DNA of 64,000 nt, from contig NZ_LN831026.1 of NCBI RefSeq assembly GCF_001457455.1, forward strand, positions 744,001 to 808,000, written 5' to 3'. The position numbers and the translations under genes are program-made. Origin of the DNA: Corynebacterium diphtheriae. GTDB taxonomy: Bacteria > Actinomycetota > Actinomycetes > Mycobacteriales > Mycobacteriaceae. The notes beneath the pieces were generated by a model. The model was not told the DNA's origin. It saw only the letters and a program-made list of their open reading frames with translations, and ran no database searches. Numbering within the stretch: position 1 is the stretch's first letter; each line of letters starts with the position of its first letter. Shown here in pieces: positions 30,256 to 38,024 of the stretch.

Positions 30256-31431
30256 ATGTCCTCTCACCATCACCACTCTTCCGATCGCACACTCGATGCC
30301 CTCCGCGCGATCAATCCCGTCGCCGACGACACCCTCTCCCGTGAGGAAACGATGCGTCGCGACGCCTCCTTGGCAGCGATCCTCGATCAAGACACAGTGA
30401 CCCCACTGCGACGTCGTCGCGTATCCGCCCCTACGCAGTGGGCTGCTATCGCGGCATCCGTGGCTTTACTTGCAGGCGGCGGATTAATTCTTCCCAACGT
30501 GCTCGACACCAACCCGGCCGTCGCAACAGCCGAGGAAGTACTGACAACTACTGCCGATCGTGCAGGGCATAAAGCCCAAGCTAGTGACATCGCAGCTACC
30601 ACCTCCGACTTCTTGCGACGAAGTGATACCGATAGCACTGGCAAAGTCACCGTGGCCTATGAAGTCCGCGATGGGGCAGTAACGCACAGTGTGGATACTG
30701 ATGGCGAACTTTCCCCCGAGCTCGCACAGCGAGCACAGACTCCAGAACCGAAAATTTCCCCCGCCCAGCTCAATGCCGCAACGGATATGGCGGCCTTTAT
30801 CCGCGACCATGCGGCGTCGATAGGCGAAGGCTCGGAGGCGAAAACTGCCCTCCACCTCCTCTTAGTCCCAGGTGCAAGCCCCGCTGCACAAAAACAGCTC
30901 TACGCCTTCCTAGCACAACTGCCAGGAAACGAGCTGGCGCATGCACAACAGGCGCAGAACAACGGTGACGATGAGATCGTGTCAGTAATTCGTAACAACG
31001 ACCAGCTCAGCTTTGACATTCTGCCAGCAACTGGGCAACTTGTACGCGTAGTGGGGCTTATCCCCGGTGTTACTACCAGTATTGACACAGCAGGCATTGT
31101 CGATTGCGTGCGTTTGAATGGCACCCAAGGGCCAGAGTTTTTATCTCTTGCATGTGGGGATAACAATCACGTTATTTCTGATCTTACGTGGGGAAAATGG
31201 GGCGATGAAGCAGCGCATGCCCACGGCAAAGCATGGCTTAATGCTTGCGACCCGAACTGTGCCCAAGGACAGTGGAAGACCTATCCGGTGAAGGTGACGG
31301 CCACGAACAAACGCACGTGCGGCTACAACCTTGAGGTGTACACGAAAATCGATGTGGAATATGACTCAGACGAACAAGCACCGGCTGGAATACCCCTAAA
31401 GGAGACATACGAGCCGGTTTGTGTGCCTTAA
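30256..31431 (+). CDS. Membrane protein next to ECF sigma (CU044_5270-like, possible anti-sigma)
   Basis: 391 residues. Cytoplasmic N-terminus starts M-S-S-H-H-H-H-S-S-D; a run of four histidines could bind metal. One membrane helix at about 61-80 is followed by an external domain of about 300 residues with six cysteines near its end. This is the layout of the CU044_5270 family found beside ECF sigma genes. The gene starts 8 bases after the sigma gene. Anti-sigma function is inferred from position; no ZAS motif (HxxxCxxC) is present. Confidence 0.65.
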   Translation: MSSHHHHSSDRTLDALRAINPVADDTLSREETMRRDASLAAILDQDTVTPLRRRRVSAPTQWAAIAASVALLAGGGLILPNVLDTNPAVATAEEVLTTTADRAGHKAQASDIAATTSDFLRRSDTDSTGKVTVAYEVRDGAVTHSVDTDGELSPELAQRAQTPEPKISPAQLNAATDMAAFIRDHAASIGEGSEAKTALHLLLVPGASPAAQKQLYAFLAQLPGNELAHAQQAQNNGDDEIVSVIRNNDQLSFDILPATGQLVRVVGLIPGVTTSIDTAGIVDCVRLNGTQGPEFLSLACGDNNHVISDLTWGKWGDEAAHAHGKAWLNACDPNCAQGQWKTYPVKVTATNKRTCGYNLEVYTKIDVEYDSDEQAPAGIPLKETYEPVCVP

Positions 31432-31471
31432 TGCCCCCAGGCGGTAGGTGCGGTCGGTAGGGTTAGTGAAT

Positions 31472-32371
31472 ATGAGTGCACAAGGGAAGAAAGTCGCAGA
31501 ATCGACAAAGAGCACACGTCCAGCCAAGCTCGACAAGCAAGCCTATGAAGCAGAGCTAAAGCGCTTGCAGGCGGAGCTAGTCGATATGCAGCAGTGGGTT
31601 GTAGAAACAGGCGCCCGCGTGGTCATTATCATGGAAGGCCGCGACGCTGCAGGGAAAGGCTCTGCGATTAAGCGAATTACGCAGTACCTCAACCCAAGAA
31701 CATGCCGCATCGAAGCACTGCCTGCACCTAATTCACGGGAACAAGGTCAGTGGTACTTCCAGAGGTACGTCGAAAAGCTGCCCACCGCAGGTGAGATCGT
31801 GATCTTCGACCGTTCGTGGTACAACCGTGCCGGTGTCGAACGCGTGATGGGCTTTTGTACCTCGCAAGAGTATCGACGTTTCCTCCACCAAGCCCCAATT
31901 TTTGAACGCCTCCTAGTCGAAGACGGCATCATACTGCGCAAATACTGGTTCTCAGTCTCCGACGAAGAACAAATTGCGCGCTTTAAGTCGCGTCGCAACG
32001 ATCCGCTGCGTCGCTGGAAGCTTTCGCCCATGGACCTACAGTCGATCACTCGCTGGGAAGATTATTCTCGCGCCAAAGACGAGATGTTTGTGCACACAGA
32101 CATCCCCTCAGCACCGTGGTACACCGTGGAGTCGGAGGATAAAAAGCGTTCACGCATCAACGTCATTAGCCATTTGCTTTCGACGATCCCCTACGAGAAG
32201 ATCGATCGCCCGCTACCCGACATCCCTGAACGCCCAGCCCAAGACAAAGACTACGAGCGGCCACCACGTTCTGATTTCCGCTACGTTCCCGATGTCGCTG
32301 CCACATTTGAAAAAGGCGCAGGATCTGGCAAAAAGAAAAAGACACCAAAGTCAAAGAAGAACAAAAAGTAA
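31472..32371 (+). CDS. ppk2: Polyphosphate kinase 2
   Basis: 299 residues from ATG 31472. P-loop G-R-D-A-A-G-K-G-S near residue 58, lid and Walker B region I-V-I-F-D-R-S-W-Y-N-R-A-G-V-E, and W-K-L-S-P-M-D are hallmarks of PPK2 with one domain. PPK2 enzymes move phosphate between polyphosphate and nucleoside di- or monophosphates; the class cannot be fixed by eye. The C-terminus is a run of lysines. It is followed by a strong terminator. Confidence 0.92.
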   Translation: MSAQGKKVAESTKSTRPAKLDKQAYEAELKRLQAELVDMQQWVVETGARVVIIMEGRDAAGKGSAIKRITQYLNPRTCRIEALPAPNSREQGQWYFQRYVEKLPTAGEIVIFDRSWYNRAGVERVMGFCTSQEYRRFLHQAPIFERLLVEDGIILRKYWFSVSDEEQIARFKSRRNDPLRRWKLSPMDLQSITRWEDYSRAKDEMFVHTDIPSAPWYTVESEDKKRSRINVISHLLSTIPYEKIDRPLPDIPERPAQDKDYERPPRSDFRYVPDVAATFEKGAGSGKKKKTPKSKKNKK

Positions 32372-32388
32372 CTCATTGCACTCCTAGC

Positions 32389-32439
32389 AAAAACTCCCTT
32401 GGCACTCATGCGATCAACAGAGACCGAGGGAGTTTTTTC
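32389..32439 (+). terminator. Terminator after ppk2
   Basis: AAAAACTCCCT and AGGGAGTTTTTT form a stem around a 25-base loop, with A runs left and T runs right, so it may stop both ppk2 and the convergent pnuC transcript. Confidence 0.8.
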
Positions 32440-32447
32440 ATAGTGGT

Positions 32448-33161
32448 TTAGCGCGTAGTTTCCCCACGGGGGTGTTGGATACGCAGCCACACAAAAAATC
32501 CCCACAGCACAAACGCACCGTAGACCATGTACAGCACTGCGGAAGGATAGTAGCCGGCCATGAGAAGGAGGGGGACTCCCACGATGTCGACACCGATCCA
32601 GATGAGCCAGAATTCAGTCCAGCCGCGTGCCATTCCGTAGGTAGCCAGCATGGAGCCGGTGAAGATCCAGGCGTCAGCCCAGGGGCCCCATGAGCCGAGT
32701 GTTTGGAAGATCCAAGCGAATACGAGGGTGCCTATGATTGCGAAGGCGATGAGTCCGAATCGTTCATTACGGGTTGCCCAGCGTGGCTGGACGGCGCTTA
32801 ATTCTTCGGCTGGTTCGCTGACGATGGAGCGTGACGGGTCGAGGTCTTGGCATTCTTTCAGGCCCGTCTTGCGGGCCTGCGACCATTTCCACCATCCATA
32901 GGTGCTTACGACGAGGAACATGATTTGGCGACCAGCTTGGCCGTAGAGGTCGAGGTCTTGTGGGGTGTGGAAAACACCGCCGAGAAAGACTGTAAAGAGG
33001 AGGAGGTTGCCGATGATACCAACGGGCCATGCCCAAACCACTCGCTTCATTCCGCCATATGCGGATGCGAGGCCGAAGAGGTTTCCGATGATTTCTCGCC
33101 ACAGGATTGGAATTCCTCCGATGTAGAGGGTGGCGTTGAGGAGTTGATTGAGAATATTCAC
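32448..33161 (-). CDS. pnuC: Nicotinamide riboside transporter PnuC
   Basis: 237 residues, about seven membrane helices. W-x-x-W-type motifs (Y-G-W-W-K-W, W-P-V-G-I-I-G-N-L-L) and the F-W-L-I-W-I-G-V-D stretch near the C-terminus match PnuC. It imports NAD precursor by facilitated diffusion. A hydrophilic insert of about 45 residues between helices (about 95-135) is larger than I would expect. The last residues (H-P-R-G-E-T-T-R) come from a dispersed TTCCCCACGG word at 32460. It follows the HAD gene by 19 bases on the minus strand. Confidence 0.85.
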   Translation of the reverse strand: MNILNQLLNATLYIGGIPILWREIIGNLFGLASAYGGMKRVVWAWPVGIIGNLLLFTVFLGGVFHTPQDLDLYGQAGRQIMFLVVSTYGWWKWSQARKTGLKECQDLDPSRSIVSEPAEELSAVQPRWATRNERFGLIAFAIIGTLVFAWIFQTLGSWGPWADAWIFTGSMLATYGMARGWTEFWLIWIGVDIVGVPLLLMAGYYPSAVLYMVYGAFVLWGFFVWLRIQHPRGETTR

Positions 33162-33180
33162 GGTGATGGTGTCGAGGAGG

Positions 33181-33981
33181 TTACTTTGCTGCGGTCAGAA
33201 GGCTGTGGATTGTTGTGAGCACTGCTTCTTCATCGTTGGAACCGACGACGTGATCAGCAATGTCTTTAATATCAGGGTGTGCGTTGGACATGGCATAGGC
33301 GGTTCCGGCAGTTTGGAGCAGTTCGTAGTCGTTGAGGTAGTCGCCGAAGGCGGCGGTGTGCTCAATGGGAACTCCGAGGTTGTCTGCTAGTTGCTGGAGT
33401 GCGACGCCTTTGTTCGCGTGGGGACTCATGATGTCGATCCAATGCGCCCCAGAGATGGCGAGGGTATGGTCGCCCACGCTTTCGGCGAGAGCAGGGGCTG
33501 CTACTGTCTCAGCATCGGGGAAAGAATAGATGGCGAGTTTGATGACCTGATCGTTGACAACGCTGTGGAGGTCGTCAACCACATCAAGTTTTGCGTAGTA
33601 GCGCACGGTTTCGGTGAGGAACTCGACGTCGCCACGCGCAATGAACGCACCGTCGACACGGCAGACAACGACGCCCCAGTCGAGATCGCTGTGCGTCATG
33701 GTACGAATGACGCGGTGCGCTACCTCGGGGTCGATGGTGGTCACGGAAATGATCTCGCCCTCGTGATAGACCACGGTGCCATTTTCTGCGATCACACTTA
33801 AATCTTTTCCGGCCTGCGCAAATTGATCCAACAAAGTGTAGAGCTGGCGGCCACTTGCCGGAGCGAACACGATTCCTTGCTCGTGCATCTCGTCGAGAAG
33901 CGGCCAAAAGCGCGCCGGTATTTCGTGCTCGCTATTGAGTAAGGTGCCGTCCATATCTGTGACAATGATGCGTGGAGTCAT
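33181..33981 (-). CDS. HAD-superfamily hydrolase, Cof type
   Basis: 266 residues. Motif I D-M-D-G-T-L-L at 9-15 (nucleophile D9, acid D11), and C-terminal motif G-D-Y-L-N-D-Y (metal-binding aspartates) near 205-220, with a C2-type cap between. Such enzymes dephosphorylate sugar phosphates or FMN; the substrate is not predictable. It precedes pnuC, so a role in nucleotide or nicotinamide phosphate turnover is possible but speculative. Confidence 0.85.
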   Translation of the reverse strand: MTPRIIVTDMDGTLLNSEHEIPARFWPLLDEMHEQGIVFAPASGRQLYTLLDQFAQAGKDLSVIAENGTVVYHEGEIISVTTIDPEVAHRVIRTMTHSDLDWGVVVCRVDGAFIARGDVEFLTETVRYYAKLDVVDDLHSVVNDQVIKLAIYSFPDAETVAAPALAESVGDHTLAISGAHWIDIMSPHANKGVALQQLADNLGVPIEHTAAFGDYLNDYELLQTAGTAYAMSNAHPDIKDIADHVVGSNDEEAVLTTIHSLLTAAK

Positions 33982-34080
33982 AAGAAACCACTTTACCTAC
34001 CTGCGTGGGGACTCGAGCGTTCGCCGCCTAGTGTCGGAAACCACATGCACAATAGTGGGTGATGTGGAACACTGGCGGAC

Positions 34081-35133
34081 ATGAATAACAAAACCTCAGC
34101 AGCGCCCGTACGCGCCTACGTAGAAAACTCCACAGGAGTGTTAGAACTCAACCGCCCCCAAGCACTCAACTCGCTAACCCACGAGATGGTCAACATCATC
34201 GACCAAGCGCTCGATCAATGGTGGGACGACGACGCAGTCCACCGAGTGCTCGTTTATTCCAATTCGCCCAAAGCCTTTTGTGCAGGTGGCGACGTCCGCG
34301 CAGCTCGCGAAGCAATCCAAGCTGGCCGCGGTGGGGAAGCAGACCAGTTCTTCGTCGACGAATACGACATGAATAACAACATCTCCGAGTTCCCCAAGCC
34401 CTACATTTCGCTTATCGACGGCTTCGTCATGGGCGGTGGACTCGGACTTTCTGCCCACGGATCTCACCGAGTAATTAGCGAAAAAGTCAGTGCCGCCATG
34501 CCCGAAATGGCTATCGGATTTACCCCCGATGTCGGTATGGCCTACATGTTCCAACGAATGACCAACGCAACAGGAAGCCCCTCCCACGCACTCGCCGCCT
34601 TCCTCGTGACCACCGGATGGCGTATGACAGCCGCCGACATGATCTGGTCCGGACTAGCGACGGATATAGTCCCCAGCGCTGACCACGACCTCTTCCGCGA
34701 AACTGTCTACGCAGAATCTCTCGATGAAGCACTCGAACGCTACAGCGTAGACACTGTCGGCGACAGCGAACTCGCGACACTGCTACCGCACATCGAGAAA
34801 ACCTTCGGTTTTCCCACGTGGGCACAAATCAACGAAGCACTCGACACTTACCCAGACCGCGAGTTCGTCAACACCGTAACCGAGTTACTTAGCACTGCAA
34901 ACCCAGAATCACTCGTCGCAGCAGTAGAACTCATGGTTGCTTCTGCACGCAGTACCACCTTGCGCGAAGAACTCGATCACGAAGTCGTACTCGGGGAATA
35001 CATCCGCAGCCGACCCAACTTCGCTGAAGGAGTACGCGCAGTCCTCGTAGACAAAGACCGCAACGCCGACTTCACACCAGCAACCACTGGGGAAGTCGAC
35101 GTCACGCCCGTGAGGAAACTTCTCAAGAACTAG
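34081..35133 (+). CDS. 3-hydroxyisobutyryl-CoA hydrolase-like protein (crotonase family)
   Basis: 350 residues. Crotonase core with C-A-G-G-D-V-R (about 67-73), G-G-G-L-G-L-S oxyanion loop at about 118-124, and P-E-M-A-I-G-F-T-P-D-V-G in which E142 and D150 match the catalytic Glu/Asp of HIBCH rather than enoyl-CoA hydratase. Length also suits HIBCH. It would act in valine breakdown, though no other gene of that pathway is near. It is convergent with the next gene, overlapping by four bases. Confidence 0.82.
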   Translation: MNNKTSAAPVRAYVENSTGVLELNRPQALNSLTHEMVNIIDQALDQWWDDDAVHRVLVYSNSPKAFCAGGDVRAAREAIQAGRGGEADQFFVDEYDMNNNISEFPKPYISLIDGFVMGGGLGLSAHGSHRVISEKVSAAMPEMAIGFTPDVGMAYMFQRMTNATGSPSHALAAFLVTTGWRMTAADMIWSGLATDIVPSADHDLFRETVYAESLDEALERYSVDTVGDSELATLLPHIEKTFGFPTWAQINEALDTYPDREFVNTVTELLSTANPESLVAAVELMVASARSTTLREELDHEVVLGEYIRSRPNFAEGVRAVLVDKDRNADFTPATTGEVDVTPVRKLLKN

Positions 35134-36389
35134 ACGATGCTGCACACCCTGCCACATGCGTCCATCGATACCTGAATAGGTGCCGATGGCGCATGCACGC
35201 GCACCCTACGATAATCCACATCATCGATAGTGATACGACGGAACGCACCATAATAGGAAAGTGCGCGTCGAATATCCCTCCCGTGGGGAACCGTCTCATG
35301 CAAGGTTGCAAACACGGCCGCATGAGACGGCGGTGGTAATCGCAGCTCAGAGGCGTCAATGAGCATAATCGCGGTACTGCCATCACTAAGAGGTACGCGG
35401 ACATCAGTCCAAAAGCGAGACACAGGCTTGGCTGCATCGTAGAGCCGCTGGGAAAGAGCTGTCGCCGCATCTACCTGGCCCAACAACATGCCGAGGCCAT
35501 TGTCGATGGCAAAATTCTTTACCCCTAGCGCCGCTTTCGCGCCGGGGAGATCACATACGGCCGGATCTGCCCAGGACCACTGCAGAGTTTCCCCACGGAG
35601 CGTGGCTATGAGTAATGCTCGTGCGCGCAGGGTTTGCCCTGTTGGAGTAGTAAGCGTAACCACGGAGCAGTCGTCGTTCGTTGTGGCGCGGGCGTCGGGG
35701 AATCTGCCATTGAGGAGGAGCTGGTGTTCAGCGGCGACAAAGGTAGCGTCTGCTAGCACATCAGTCAGGCGTAATTGGGGAGTTGTGGATTGCAGATCGC
35801 GGACTTTGAGTCGGGCAATATCCACGTGAGCCTGTTCGCCGTTGTCGGAGCGAACGCACAGAATGAGGCCGTCTTCTGCGACTGAATAATCATTTTGGGC
35901 GGCAAACGCGATGATGGCCCGCCGGATTTCGTCGTCAGTGAGGTTGTTGTTGCGGGCCTGTCCTAATCCCAACGTCAGGGCGTGAGCGAGGGGGAGCTGC
36001 GGAAATGACGGAGTTGCCACGATGACATCAGTGTGTCCGTCTTCAGTGGGGACCAAGTAGGCAGGCCCATTACCGTTTAATGTGCGGGCTGCGGTTAACA
36101 GCTCTTCGCTACTGTGGTGTGGACCTTCGGCTAACTCGGGGATAGCGAACGCAAATTGCTGATGCCAGTACCACTGGTCGTCGGGATCAATATGGGCTGC
36201 TACTACGGCGTCGAGGATATAGACCCCTTTGGGGGTGTTCCATCGGACTTGGTATCCCTGTGGCGTCCGGTTGAAGGCGTATTCGTAAGGATGACCAAAG
36301 TCTTTGATAAGGGCTTCATCGGTGGCAACTTGCGGGATGGTGCCGTCGATAAGCACGTGGCGTAGCGTTGTTGGTTCAGGCAGCAGCAC
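35130..36389 (-). CDS. Hypothetical protein, 419 aa, possibly two related halves
   Basis: Start GTG 36389 has AAAGGA upstream. The protein is soluble: no signal peptide or membrane segment. Two stretches look alike in plan: W-Y-W-H-Q-Q-F-A-F-A (about 73-82) and L-Q-W-S-W-A-D-P (about 268-275), each followed by a long helical region; duplicates of one domain are possible. It ends with an R-V-R-V-H-A-P-S-A-P strand. It lies downstream of the TetR gene on the same strand (35 bases), so may be regulated with it. No family recognised with confidence. Two dispersed words lie inside (35281, 35589). Confidence 0.6.
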   Translation of the reverse strand: MLLPEPTTLRHVLIDGTIPQVATDEALIKDFGHPYEYAFNRTPQGYQVRWNTPKGVYILDAVVAAHIDPDDQWYWHQQFAFAIPELAEGPHHSSEELLTAARTLNGNGPAYLVPTEDGHTDVIVATPSFPQLPLAHALTLGLGQARNNNLTDDEIRRAIIAFAAQNDYSVAEDGLILCVRSDNGEQAHVDIARLKVRDLQSTTPQLRLTDVLADATFVAAEHQLLLNGRFPDARATTNDDCSVVTLTTPTGQTLRARALLIATLRGETLQWSWADPAVCDLPGAKAALGVKNFAIDNGLGMLLGQVDAATALSQRLYDAAKPVSRFWTDVRVPLSDGSTAIMLIDASELRLPPPSHAAVFATLHETVPHGRDIRRALSYYGAFRRITIDDVDYRRVRVHAPSAPIQVSMDACGRVCSIV

Positions 36390-36424
36390 TGCGGATGGGT
36401 CCTTTTCGTCGCGGAAACGGTTGA

Positions 36425-37024
36425 TTAAACGTCCATCGTACGCAGTTGGTCAAAGGCTGTGGTGACTAGTTTTTTCGCTGCCTCTGGATTCGTGAAGTTA
36501 TTCACGCCGTGCTGCTCAAAATAAGCCTTCAACGCGGTAGAGGCGACTGCACTAGCGATGGCCAGTTGTACTCTAAGCGTAAACGGATCAAGATCTGGGA
36601 AAATCTTTGCCACAAGCTCATTGATGTGGTGCCGATTCTCGTTCATCATAGCCAGCTCAGCTTGGGTCGCGTGGGCGTGCAGGTGTTCGCTGAGCGTAGA
36701 AATTGAATAGAGAGACACGGGGTCTGCTTCATCTTTTTCCAGGTGCTTGAGCACAACCGCTTCGGTTTTGCGATACAGCGACCAATCGTCGGGGAGCAGC
36801 GTCATGTCGTCGATGAGTGCGGTGATGCATTCGAAGGTAAAAGTAACCAGCGCTTCCTCACGGGAATTGAAGTAGTTGTGAAAGGTGCGTTGAGAAACTC
36901 CAGCGCGTTGGGCGATAGCGGATACGGTCGCAGCGTCGAGGCCTGCTTCAACGACTAAGGAAGCGGTGGCATGGGCAAGGGCTTTTTTGGTTGCGATCTT
37001 TTTTGTTTCTCTTAAGCTCGCCAT
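36425..37024 (-). CDS. TetR-family transcriptional regulator
   Basis: 199 residues from ATG 37024; the ATG at 37030 leaves too little room for the GGAAAG site. N-terminal helix-turn-helix A-T-V-S-A-I-A-Q-R-A-G-V-S-Q-R-T-F-H-N-Y-F (about 32-52) is typical of TetR. The ligand-binding domain is unassigned. It is transcribed divergently from the cobalamin-riboswitch transcript and precedes the 419-aa gene. Its ribosome site is part of a dispersed word (37036). Confidence 0.88.
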   Translation of the reverse strand: MASLRETKKIATKKALAHATASLVVEAGLDAATVSAIAQRAGVSQRTFHNYFNSREEALVTFTFECITALIDDMTLLPDDWSLYRKTEAVVLKHLEKDEADPVSLYSISTLSEHLHAHATQAELAMMNENRHHINELVAKIFPDLDPFTLRVQLAIASAVASTALKAYFEQHGVNNFTNPEAAKKLVTTAFDQLRTMDV

Positions 37025-37030
37025 AGTCAT

Positions 37031-37366
37031 TCTTTCCGTGGGGAAACGCGGAGTTTCCGGTGTGTGGCGGCGACACCGTGATTGATGGGGCGCTATGCGC
37101 TGGGGGTGTCGTCTTGTCGTAAAGGATCATAAATCACTTAATCGGAAATCATGTTGCTTAATTGCACTCAGGTGGCATAATTCGCGTATCGACGCCCCCA
37201 TGATCTTCCTATTTTCTAAGGTCAGAATAATAATATGTATGACCAAAGAAAGAATGTGAGTGTGATCACCTAGGCACTGCCGTTTGCGGGGGTGTTAAAG
37301 CTGTGATTTAAATCGCATTTATGGGTGAGATCTGTACAAATCGCACCAAGGTGTTAGTGTTGGGTG
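37031..37366. promoter_or_regulatory. Upstream region of the TetR gene and of the riboswitch, with a GlxR-like site
   Basis: No gene. TGTGATTTAAATCGCA (37302-37317) has one mismatch to the TGTGA-n6-TCACA consensus of the CRP-type regulator GlxR. Copies of both dispersed words are present (37036 and 37197). A promoter for the riboswitch must lie between about 37260 and 37340; I could not fix its hexamers. Confidence 0.4.
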
Positions 37367-37520
37367 TGTTGAAGTGATCGGGAATGCCAGTGCAATTCTG
37401 GCAGCGGACCCCGCCACTGTAACCGCAAATTATGCCCATTTCTAGCCACTGCAGTCCTGCGGGAAGGGTAGAAAGACACACTTTTTACTGGGCGCGGTAG
37501 CCAGGAGACCGGCTTCAACA
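37367..37520 (+). ncRNA. Cobalamin (B12) riboswitch
   Basis: Closing helix P1 is perfect: TGTTGAAG (37367-37374) with CTTCAACA (37513-37520). Between them lie the class hallmarks: GCCAGTGCAATTCTGGC hairpin, GACCCCGCCACTGTAACCG core, and AGCCAGGAGACCGGC near the 3' side, the binding-pocket box. After P1, GGCTTC can instead pair with GAAGCC at 37532-37537, giving an alternative helix, so this is an expression platform. A GGAAGAAAG site at 37556 lies just downstream, suggesting translational or mixed control. No full-length gene follows. Confidence 0.92.
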
Positions 37521-37574
37521 TTTTATACGTAGAAGCCTGCGGGGATTCGGGCTCCGGAAGAAAGTGGTTGAACC

Positions 37575-37646
37575 ATGGCTGTGTGCACTGCATTAAATGT
37601 GCAATCTTTACATACTTGTCGGACCGTGTCCTTAGGCTGCCGATAA
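37575..37646 (+). CDS. Candidate 23-aa ORF directly after the riboswitch
   Basis: ATG 37575 is 10 bases after GGAAGAAAG, the first good start behind the riboswitch. It encodes M-A-V-C-T-A-L-N-V-Q-S-L-H-T-C-R-T-V-S-L then four more residues. It contains three cysteines. It may be a leader peptide, the stump of a decayed gene or meaningless. In another frame the same DNA reads a hydrophobic L-P-I-I-T-T-V-I-C-S-S-L-G-V-F-L stretch like a signal peptide, ending at a stop at about 37700, which hints at gene decay. Confidence 0.25.
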   Translation: MAVCTALNVQSLHTCRTVSLGCR

Positions 37647-37739
37647 TCACAACGGTGATTTGCTCTTCGTTAGGCGTTTTCCTTTCCCACGCCTACGGAT
37701 AAGTTGTGCATTTTCGCGCTAAGCGAACGAGGCTCTGCG

Positions 37740-37886
37740 ATGATCGGAATGTGGAGATGTCAGCTCCCTGTGGCAGCTGGTCATTGCAGAATCGGGCTCT
37801 CGCCTCGTTGTTTTGCGACTTGTCAATGTTGTGATGTGGCCGTGGCAGTCCGTATTACGATATGGGGAGCAAACATCGATAATTGA
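37740..37886 (+). CDS. Candidate 48-aa Cys-rich ORF before the terminator
   Basis: ATG 37740 with GAGG seven bases upstream; the stop at 37884-37886 lies four bases before a strong terminator stem, the normal spacing for a last gene. The product has six cysteines, three of them in C-Q-C-C at about 29-32. A metal-binding peptide is possible. The region also looks like a decaying gene, so this is a low-confidence call; conservation across strains would decide. Confidence 0.3.
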   Translation: MIGMWRCQLPVAAGHCRIGLSPRCFATCQCCDVAVAVRITIWGANIDN

Positions 37887-37889
37887 ACA

Positions 37890-37945
37890 AGAGCGTATTT
37901 TCTTCAACCGTTGTGGCAGGCGGTTAAAGAAAATACGCTCTTTCT
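37890..37945 (+). terminator. Strong hairpin ending the riboswitch transcript
   Basis: AGAGCGTATTTTCTT (37890-37904) is perfectly complementary to 37927-37941, with an inner AACCG/CGGTT extension. The 3' side is followed only by TTTC, but the stem is long. It marks the end of a plus-strand transcript running from the riboswitch. Confidence 0.7.
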
Positions 37946-38010
37946 AAAAAACACTGAAGCCTTCTTTTCGTTGTGATCCTTGTCATGACGAAAAGAAGGC
38001 TTCAGTGTTA
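37946..38010 (-). terminator. Terminator of gapX
   Basis: A 21-base perfect inverted repeat: 37950-37970 with 37989-38009, loop of 18. On the minus strand the stem is followed by a run of six U residues (forward AAAAAA ending at 37951), a classic intrinsic terminator 15 bases past the gapX stop. Confidence 0.9.
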
Positions 38011-38024
38011 CTTACTTAATGCTG

